DNA of 64,000 nucleotides from Ridgeia piscesae (Eukaryota; Annelida; Polychaeta; Sabellida; Siboglinidae): NCBI GenBank assembly GCA_025642075.2, contig JAODUO010001642.1, positions 51,074 to 115,073 of the forward strand, read 5' to 3'. Shown piece by piece: positions 53,587 to 64,000 of this stretch (position 1 is its first letter; each line of letters starts with the position of its first letter). The notes under the pieces were generated by a model. It saw only the letters and a program-made list of their open reading frames with translations, ran no database searches and was not told where the DNA came from. The position numbers and the translations under genes were made by a program.

Positions 53587-54112
53587 ATGTGGATGTGGAT
53601 GTGGATGTGGATGTGGATGTGGATGTGGATGTGGATGTGGATGTGGATGTGGATGTGGATGTGGATGTGGATGTGGATGTGGATGTGGATGTGGATGTGG
53701 ATGTGGATGTGGATGTGGATGTGGATGTGGATGTGGATGTGGATGTGGATGTGGATGTGGATGTGGATGTGGGTGTGGATGTGGATGTGGATGTGGATGT
53801 GGGTGTGTGTTTTGGGTGTGGATGTGGATGTGGATGTGGATGTGATGTGGTATGTTTGATGATTGGAGTGAGTGGTGTATGTGATGTGGATTGTGTGGAG
53901 TGATTGGATTGGTTATGTGTGATGTGGATTGTGGGATGTGGATGTGGATGTGGATGTGGATGTGGATGTGGATGTGGATGGGATGTGGATGTGGATTGGA
54001 TGTGGGTGTGGATGTGGATGTGGATGTGGATGTGGATGTGGATGTGGATGTGGATGTGGATGTGGATGTGGGTGTGGGTGTGGGTGTGGGTGTGGGTGTG
54101 GTGTGTGTGTGT
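53587..54112. repeat. (GGATGT)n hexanucleotide array, interrupted
   Basis: GGATGT units at 53591-53850 and 53939-54070, separated by a TGTGATTGGA-rich degenerate part and ending in (GGGTGT)n. A GTGTGC/GCGTGT tract continues to about 54265. Frames read VDVDVD, MWMW and similar. Confidence 0.94.
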
Positions 54113-54292
54113 GTGTGTGTGTGTGCGTGTGCGTGTGCGTGTGCGGCGTGTGCGTGTGCGTGTGCGTGTGCGTGTGCGTGGGCGTGTGCGTGTGTGTGCG
54201 TGTGCGTGTGCGTGTGCGTGTGCGTGTGCGTGTGATGTGTGTGGTGTGTGCGCGTGTGAGGGGTGTGTGTGTGATTAGTTACTTATTGTGTA

Positions 54293-54415
54293 TGCGCGTA
54301 TGCGCGTATGCGCGTATGCGCGTATGCGCGTATGCGCGTATGCGCGTATGCGCGTATGCGCGTATGCGCGTATGCGCGTATGCGCGTATGCGTTATGCGC
54401 GTATGCGCGTATGCC
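54293..54415. repeat. (GTATGCGC)n octanucleotide array, about 15 units
   Basis: An 8-bp alternating purine-pyrimidine repeat with one GTTATGCGC slip near 54391. It contains the self-complementary ATGCGCAT-like core, so it can also form short hairpins. Confidence 0.95.
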
Positions 54416-54737
54416 GAAAACCTAAATTAAACTACTATCTTATCTATCCTAACGGACCTAAAAAGCTAGCGCACCCATCAACTATAGTCTATTGAAAACC
54501 CAGTTACTCATATATTAGTAATTACATTGTCATCACAAGAACAATTACAAAATAAGCATACGTCGTGAATGCGCGTGTTTTTGTTTGCATGCGTGAGTGC
54601 CTGCGTGTGTTCGTATAATTACATACTATGTTGTGTACATCGATAAATTAAATTCACAAATACTACGCAACATATTTATATTTGGCGGTTATCAATTTAT
54701 TATTATTTCATAATAAAGCCACATTAGTTGAGGTTTT

Positions 54738-54754
54738 CAAATAGAGTCCAATGA
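54738..54754 (-). promoter_or_regulatory. Conserved 3' UTR motif of gene B
   Basis: The minus strand reads CATTGGACTCTATTTGA, identical to the motif after A1 (5930-5946) although flanking 3' sequence differs. AATAAA lies further downstream near 54700 on the minus strand. Confidence 0.6.
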
Positions 54755-54840
54755 TAACGTTATCCGTCGTCGTCCTTTCCTCTTCGGATTCCACTCGTGA
54801 CGAAGTCAGCGAGCCAGTCCGCTGCCGGAGCCAGCAGGTG

Positions 54841-57172
<2,332 letters not shown>

Positions 57173-57407
57173 TTTGTCTTCACGGCAACCAAGAAAACAG
57201 AAATAAGAAGGAATTTAACGGCTATCACTACTGTTAGTAGACTTTATACTTTTCCTATTTAGTTTAGTGCATTCCTTTTTAGTGTACATATGCCTTTAGC
57301 CAAATTACCTGTTATTGAAGGCTAAACGCCTAATCTACTAACCTTATTTAAACACAGGAGAGCGATCGTTGACGTGAAGAATCGGCCCCTTCTCTGTTGA
57401 GTCCTAC

Positions 57408-57440
57408 GGAGAACTGTCTTTATATAGCAAACGTATACGA
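57408..57440 (-). promoter_or_regulatory. Core promoter of gene B
   Basis: CTATATAAAGACAGTTCTCCG on the minus strand (TATA at 57427-57419). The A1 promoter has TATATAAAGAGAGTTCTACG, so TATA box and initiator-proximal bases are conserved between paralogues. The start site should lie near 57395. The path from this 5' exon to the ATG exon is not clear because no convincing acceptor directly precedes the ATG. Confidence 0.6.
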
Positions 57441-57699
57441 ACGCACTGCCCTGACCACTTGGCACGGTTCCAAAGAAGCCACGTCATCGTCCCACTAACG
57501 TGTCCACTGCTGCTGACATAATTGATTTATTATTTTCGTGATTTTTGTTATGTTGTTTTTAAGCAAATACGCTTAGAACCAAAGTACAAGAAAAACATCG
57601 CCACCTAAGATATTCTAGATAACATAGTTAAGCAATGCAAATGTGTACTTTAATTCGTATACTGTTAACTAATATTTTGTTATGAGACACAACAACAAA

Positions 57700-58291
57700 C
57701 ACAAAGGTATGTGTGAATGCAGAAACGTTCATACGGATGTCAAACATAGTGAGAATACCTTTTTGAAGGCAAGAGTATATTGACTTTGTAGAGGTAATAA
57801 TGTACTCGTTGGAGGGCAGTCTTAATGCAGAGAACGTCTAAGAAAGTGCACATCACACAGAAGCTTTCACACTGACTGATGCATATCTTCAACATATTCG
57901 TTGTAATAAACACACCTTTGTTTAAAGAGATTATGACAGTTTCCTTGTTGGTATTACGATAGTATGCAATATGCATTGAAACATTGTGTTTTTATCGTAG
58001 AAACAAAGTAATGTTGTAAGTCATTTCAGTCGAACTGTTACTCTCGTACCAACCACAGAAAACGGCGCCGGTTTTAATGAGGCAGCGAATTTCGACGTTC
58101 TCTGACATATTCTGCAGCAACTGATTAGAATGCTATACATCACTTTTCCTGCAAAAAGACCCATTAGCATGCTACCCATTATGCAGTTGTACCTGGTGTT
58201 TTCGAAATATCGCAGTTATCTGTTTTTGTTAATCATAATCAGTTAAAACTCGTTTAAGTGGCAACATACGATCAAGGAACTTACGAAAGCA

Positions 58292-58359
<68 letters not shown>

Positions 58360-58700
58360 TGTGTGTGTGTGTGTGTATATATATAATTAATTTTCTATTT
58401 TTTTGGGGTTGAAAAATCAAACAAGACCATTTGAAAAGAGAATGTTCAGAAGAGTTGCATGTACGGTTTTGAAATGATATAACATTTAGATGTGTGTGGA
58501 AGACAAAACAACACAACACTTATATGATTTGCTGTTTCGCCATATTAGAACTTCGATGACATTAGTACAATAATGTGGACCCCGGGGAAAAAAAAAAAAA
58601 GCATCGTTTTTTCAAGTAGAATGATCTAGTTGATTGATGAAGGTGTTTACATCCTACCATGTTTTTGTATTAGCCGGTGGTTCTTGTGAATGTTCGTCCG
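57700..58700. other. Between the duplication units; (AT)n at 58293-58356
   Basis: Unique AT-rich DNA with an AT microsatellite followed by a short (GT)n. No gene recognised. Confidence 0.45.
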
Positions 58701-59129
58701 CGGCCTTGGTCAAGGTATGATTAAGGAGTGTGTAGACGCTAACGCTGTGAAAACTGAATATTTCAAAGAAAACGACTTTGCATGGCGCTGTTAGTTGGGT
58801 ATTTATTGACGCACACACGCACAACGATACGTGTTCTAAAACTACCGGCATAGAGTTTAGAGGAGTGTGCTAACGTGTCGTATCGACACAAATGTACGTG
58901 TTTTTATCACATACAGGTGTCAAATTAGGGCCGTTCCATGTATGGTTGCTCTCGGTCCGACAAGGACGTCAACGACACGACACGACGTGTGAGTAAATTT
59001 GGAACAAACCTAAGTTGTGTTTACTTCAAAAGGTAATACAAAAACAATTAGAGGACTGTGCAGTTCAACACATAATACGTGCAGTAGATGTTATTTCGAA
59101 TTTCAAGGTTAACCAAAAAAGAAACATCG

Positions 59130-59450
59130 CACAAGAGAGTCACGCAAAAGGTCGGTTAACAAATGTGTTGCGGTGTGTGGTGCCTTCTATAAATCACAAG
59201 TAAACGTGCGAAACTTTCAGCAGGAACGACAGAGCACGCAACTGTTGGTTGGTAACTTATGTAAGTTACGCATATACACGCGGACACGATATTTGTTACT
59301 GGGCTGGGGTGCTAGTTTTAGTGCCCCCTGCTAATGCACTCTTGCATTTGTTGGTTGGTAGTTTATGTAAGTTACTCATATTCACGCAGACACGATATTT
59401 GTTACTACACTCTGGTGCTAGTTTTAGTGCCCTCGCTAATTTTCTCTTAA
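59130..59450 (+). repeat. Dispersed repeat R1 copy (in unit 2)
   Basis: Near-identical to 52540-52880, with GGTTAACAAATGTGTTGCGG intact. Confidence 0.75.
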
Positions 59451-59979
59451 CCTGTCAACCTTTACGCGTTTTTATATAAACGAGTTTTCATAAAAGAGCG
59501 TGCAGTGAGGCACTCACTTTGGCTGGCACCGACTATTTGGACTATAACAAAGATTATTTTTGTCGAAATGTTTATGGCGCCTTAGGCTGCGACTTGCAAC
59601 TATGACAAGTTGGTTGCTTACGTAGAATGCAGTGGTGGTGCCAACATTCCACTTGTGGACACGATACATGCGACGGACATTATATTCTGAGGCAGTGGTT
59701 GTTCTACGAACAGTAGCGCTGCCGATGTACGTCATCACACAAACGCGTGCAGCGATAACAAAAACTGTCTTGTTTACGTCACGCGTAGAGACACACTTGT
59801 GCGTAAGGTACATACTGTGGACAATGTTTTGAAGACAGCGGTGAGTCATTCATGAGTATGCACCATACAGGGTGGTCGTCAGAATGCCTACTGTTGTGTT
59901 TACTATGTGGCTGCGGTTGTTCTATGTACACTTCATTGTTGACAGTCTGATGCCGATGTCTTTGTCGAATTTTGCATCA

Positions 59980-60168
59980 CTTGATGTCACACATCCCATG
60001 GGGATGAATCAAAGAACTGCGTTCAGGTACTTGCGCGATGTCAATGTATGCTGGGGTGGATGATGGTATCATTCTTGGGATGTTACCTGATGTTAGAAGA
60101 CATACAACGTCCTGCCATATACACCAGCCAGGCGCTCCATCAATGATGCGTCATCAGGTCGTATACTG
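59980..60168 (+). repeat. Dispersed repeat R2, copy 3
   Basis: Identical in structure to the copies ending at 40637 and 53575. It is followed within 10 bp by (GGGTGT)n. Confidence 0.82.
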
Positions 60169-60174
60169 TTTGTA

Positions 60175-60770
60175 TGTGGATATGGGTGTGGGTGTGGGTG
60201 TGGGTTTGGGTGTGGGTGTGGGTGTGGGTGTGGGTGTGGGTGTGGGTGTGGGTGTGGGTGTGCGTGTGTGCGTGTGTGCGTGTGTGCGTGTGTGCGTGTG
60301 TGCGTGTGTGCGTGTGTGCGTGTGTGCGTGTGTGCGTGTGTGCGTGTGTGCGTGTGTGCCTGTGTGCCTGTGTGCCTGTGTGCCTGTGTGCCTGTGTGCC
60401 TGGGTGCGTGCGTGCGTGCGTGCGTGCGTGCGTGAGTGCGTGCGTGCGTGCGTGCGTGCGTGCGTGTGTGCGTGTGTGCGTGTATGCGTGCATGCGTGCA
60501 TGCGTGCATGCGTGCATGCGTGCATGCGTGCATGCTTGCATGCGTGCATGCGTGCATGCGTGCATGCGTGCATGCGTGTGTGGGTGTGTGCGTGTATGCG
60601 TGTATGCGTGTATGCGTGTACGCGTGTATGTGTTTATATGTGTATGTATGTGTGTATGTGATTGTATGTGTATGCCTGTATGTATGTGTGTATATGTGTA
60701 TGTGTGTATGTATGGGTGTTTATCTGAGTATGTGCCAGTGTGTGTGTATCTGAGTATGTGCCAATGTATG
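60175..60770. repeat. Compound microsatellite with successive motif replacement
   Basis: In order along the strand: (GGGTGT)n to about 60258, (GTGTGTGC)n to 60358, (CTGTGTGC)n to 60402, (GTGC)n to 60465, (GCATGCGT)n to 60578, (GTATGCGT)n to 60620, then (TGTA)-rich sequence. Each block appears to arise from its neighbour by one or two substitutions. Confidence 0.92.
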
Positions 60771-62140
60771 TATGCGTTGTTTGTCAACATTAAATATAAC
60801 AGGTTTCGGCAGAATCTAATAAGCTCGTTTATAAAAAATATAAATGATTGTGAAATACGCCTATGTTTGTCGCGTGCTGTTGTAGCAATGCCATGTTCAC
60901 GAATACATAATTAATTAACAGATACAATTATTTTCAAATTATCTCTCAACAGACCTAAATAGCTAGCGAACCCATCAACTATAGTCTATTGAAAACCCAG
61001 TTACTCATATATTAGTAATTACAATGTCATCACAAGAACAATTACAAAATAAGCATATGTCATGAATGCGCGTGTTTTTGTTTGCATGCGTGAGTGCCTG
61101 CGTGTGTTCGTATAATTACATACTATGTTGTGTACATCGATAAATTAAATTCACAAATACTACGCAACATATTTATATTTGGCGGATATCAATTTATTAT
61201 TATTTCATAATAAAGCCACATTAGTTGAGGTTTTCAAATATAGTCCAATGATAACGTTATCCGTCGTCGTCCTTTCCTCTTTGGATTCCACTCGTGACGA
61301 AGTCAGCGAGCCAGTCCGCTGCCGGAGCTAGCAGGTGCTACACAGGGTACGACCTCGCCCACAGTAACCCTCTGTCCGGACAACTGCAGTATGCACCGAT
61401 CTTTCCCGAAGCGTAGGCCCAACGCTGATTGTCAACAACTTAGCACCCTCCCTGTCTTTTAGGATGCGCATGGCATATGCATCCCCATCCCTTGTCGTGG
61501 CAATGGACGAATCCCCACGAGTAGCACACGCATCTACCCCGACCCCGGCGACGTCGTAAGCGTCGTGCACCGCGGTGAGGACGTGGAACTGCAAAAAAGG
61601 GCATTTGAAATGTATTATTATGAATCATAGGCAAGACAGCCATTAGGCTGGTAAACAAAGACTCAAGATAAACCGGGAGTCTTAACAGTGTGCACCGCGT
61701 GTAGGGACTGAACTGCAGAAAAAGGCATGAACATGTATGCCATTACCTTAAATCACTGGCAATTGTACAATTAGCTTTGTTTTGTAAATGAAAGTTTACT
61801 CAGATTAAACGTTGAGAGGATTTAACATTGTAGATTTAAATATAGGTGATATAGACAAAGTAAAGCAGAATTTTGGACCCACACCACAATTAAATCATGT
61901 ATCATATGCGTAATACTTATCAGTGGTTTCAAATAATACAGCTTCCCTTCATTTTTAACCATAATGTTATTTAATTTGTTATAAATATTAGATTTATAGA
62001 ACTTTATTCTTTTAAACAATCAACACTACAACGAATGAATAATATTATGGATTAATAACGTGGAATAATATATTTTTCAAACACAATAATGCAAAGTCCT
62101 TATTTTCGATTTGCTACTACTTAAACATATACAACATATA

Positions 62141-62142
<2 letters not shown>

Positions 62143-62206
<64 letters not shown>
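62143..62206. repeat. (AT)n microsatellite in unit 2
   Basis: The counterpart of 56172-56228, ending in ATCAATCAATATATC. Confidence 0.92.
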
Positions 62207-62673
62207 ATCAATATATCAAAAATACATACAAAATGTGCATATATGTAAATATATCTGACAATGGTCATATATAGTTAAGCACGTGGTTTACCTGCATAAT
62301 GCAAATTTACCTTCACACAGTTAAAGTTATTGAGCGTGTCACTGACGTATCAGCCACTCACCCCTCGCCTCGTCGCTTTCTTCATTCACCGATAAACTCG
62401 GTTCACCAGCTGTTTTCTATTGCCAAATCAAAGACAATGCATTTCAAATCAAAACAATGATCTCATGCGTTTTGGCAAATCGTTCGTACATCAATAATAC
62501 GAAGGTTTGAAAAGTCGTAATACAATTGGCCATCCCCTGCTGTGCCCAACGTCGTGAACAGTTACTTGAAGTTATATGACTGTGGTGATATGTATGAATT
62601 AGGAAGGGATATCTGCGCTCTTATGTCATGTTCATTGTAGATGTAATATATGACACACACATTATAACATATT

Positions 62674-62675
<2 letters not shown>

Positions 62676-62723
<48 letters not shown>

Positions 62724-63071
62724 AAATATATATATATACATACAAATATATATACAAAATATATATATAAAATATAATAAATATTAATATTAATATAATA
62801 TAATATAATATAATACAATACAATACAATACAATACAATACAATACAATACAATACAATACAATACAATACAATACAATACAATACAATACAATACAATA
62901 CAATACAATACAATACAATACAATACAATAATACAATACAATAATACAATACACTACACTACAATACAATACAATACAATACAATACAATACAATACAAT
63001 ACAATACAATACAATACAATACAATACAATACAATACAATATAATATAATATAATATAATATATACACATT

Positions 63072-63152
<81 letters not shown>

Positions 63153-63160
63153 GTGTGTGT
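62676..63160. repeat. Compound (AT)n, (ACAAT)n, (AT)n, (GT)n microsatellite
   Basis: An AT run at 62676-62720, then TATAATA variants, and (ACAAT)n pentamers from about 62812 to 63040 with slips at 62929, 62941 and 62952. (ATAAT)n, an AT run at 63078-63136 and (GT)n follow. The gene B intron at the same place lacks the pentamer array. Confidence 0.93.
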
Positions 63161-63714
63161 TCGTACATATAAACATAAATATATCTATTGTACACTAATG
63201 ATAGGCCACATTATACTATCTTTAGCAACAATTATAATAAGCGTATGATGGCGAGAATAGCCTTTGGGATCATTAAATGCATTTTTTCTAATCGATTGCT
63301 TTAATGCGTATCTCCATGATTGTGCTAACTGTAACGTTGCGTTTTCCCGGTTAAATGCAAACCATTTTTTGAAAGCGATGTCAATAACGTGATTTATTTA
63401 CTTACATCATCCGCTTCGCAGGCCGCTAAAACCGCCAACGCCAGCTAGACGAATAGTATGATGACATACCCGCGCATTTTGTCTTCACGGCAACCAAGAA
63501 AACATAAATAAGAAGGAATTTAACGGCTATCACTACTGTTAGTAGACTTTATAATTTTCCTATTTAGTTGAGTGCATTCCTTTTTAGGGTACGTATGCCT
63601 TTAGCCAAATTACCTGTTATTGAAGGCTAAACGCCTAATCTACTAACCATATTTAAACACAGGAGAGCGATCGTTGACGTGAAGAATCGGTCCCTTCTCT
63701 GTTGAGTCCTACGG

Positions 63715-63745
63715 AGAACTGTCTTTATATAGCAAACGTATACGA
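63715..63745 (-). promoter_or_regulatory. Core promoter remnant of pseudogene B'
   Basis: CTATATAAAGACAGTTCTCCG on the minus strand is identical to the gene B promoter. A B' transcript could still be made although its frame is destroyed. Confidence 0.55.
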
Positions 63746-64000
63746 ACGCACTGCCGTGACCACTTGGCACGGTTCCAAAGAAGCCACGTCATCGTCCGAC
63801 TAACATGTCCACTGCTGCTGACATAATTGATTTATTATTTTCGTGATTTTTGTTATGTTGTTTTTAAGCAAATACGCTTAGAACCAAAGTACAAGAAAAA
63901 CATCGCCACCTAAGATATTCTAAATAACACAGTTAATCAATGAAAATATGCTATGTATTGTAAATTTGTTATTTTATTCGTATACTGTTAACTAATATTT

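Larger units (their letters stand above)
61338..63477 (-). pseudogene. B': nonsense-disrupted copy of the eight-cysteine gene B
   Basis: Exon 1 (63477-63406) has TAG at codon 11 in the signal peptide (63447-63445), where B has TTG. Exon 2 (62416-62362) is open and reads SVNEESDEARG like B. The cleavage-site exon, expected near 62030-62000, is scrambled: the DRVKRR codons and the GTAACG donor are lost. The terminal exon (61588-61338) is very close to B but has TAA at 61442-61440 just after the sixth cysteine, where B codes Gln. The TATA box (63732-63724) and 3' motif (61250-61234, one change) remain. Two stops plus a lost exon make this a clear pseudogene, formed after the tandem duplication. 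Confidence 0.87.
58958..64000. repeat. Tandem segmental duplication, unit 2 (carries pseudogene B')
   Basis: Parallel to 52378-57700 and running to the window edge. It includes R1 (59130-59450), R2 (59980-60168), a hypervariable G/T microsatellite, B' and its promoter. GACACGACACGACG at its start shows a small internal 5-bp expansion relative to unit 1. Confidence 0.88.

Overview
This window is metazoan nuclear DNA. Genes are split by GT-AG introns, coding density is very low, microsatellites are extremely abundant, and there are non-LTR retrotransposons, a Ngaro-type tyrosine-recombinase element, large inverted duplications and a short TTAGGG interstitial array. The mix fits a marine invertebrate, perhaps a lophotrochozoan such as a mollusc. 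That placement is an inference; no gene here fixes the phylum.

The most interesting content is a small family of secreted cysteine-rich prepropeptide genes that I could only see by joining exons. Copy A1 (+, CDS 3676-5826) and copy B (-, CDS 57172-54841) share one design. A 24-codon signal-peptide exon is followed by an acidic NEESD propeptide exon, a mini-exon ending in a DRVKR or DRVKRR cleavage site, and a terminal exon coding a mature peptide with eight cysteines spaced CxC-x7-C-x6-CxC-x8-C-x(14 or 17)-CxC. Three further copies are damaged. A2 (-, about 20.6 kb) keeps only an intact terminal exon in this window. A3 (-, about 13.6 kb) is an internally deleted relic. B' (-, about 61.3-63.5 kb) carries two nonsense codons and a ruined mini-exon. 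A TATA/initiator segment is shared by A1, B and B', and a 17-nt 3' motif is shared by all five copies. I infer a young, fast-turning-over peptide family, antimicrobial-like or venom-like in form; its function is unknown.

Layout: 1-3.4 kb holds a foldback repeat and a huge (AC)n array. Gene A1 lies at 3.4-5.95 kb. An inverted duplication pairs 5.47-7.49 kb with 19.18-20.98 kb, and a third, older copy lies at 12.6-13.8 kb. A 5'-truncated L2/CR1-like retrotransposon with an 831-codon open frame sits at 14.2-17.1 kb between two (CTA)n arrays. Sequence at 18.7-22.4 kb is low-complexity and adenine-poor and may be poorly resolved. A giant inverted repeat (22.5-25.5 and 29.8-34.2 kb) carries a 17-bp minisatellite in both arms. 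Its spacer holds a broken gene with PIN/XPG-like motifs and a dead retrotransposon fragment.

A GPI-anchored Ly6/uPAR (LU)-domain gene with three coding exons lies at 37.5-34.9 kb (-), beside a tandem copy of its first exon that is frameshifted. A degenerate Ngaro-type retrotransposon spans 41.4-46.9 kb, with split direct repeats A1-B1A2-B2, an SGNH-hydrolase ORF, a gag-like ORF, RT/RNase H and a decayed tyrosine recombinase. Telomere-like repeats and old tandem repeats fill 49-51 kb. The window ends with a tandem segmental duplication of roughly 5 kb units (52.4-57.7 and 59.0-64.0 kb) carrying B and B'. The stretches named below as empty showed nothing I could support.
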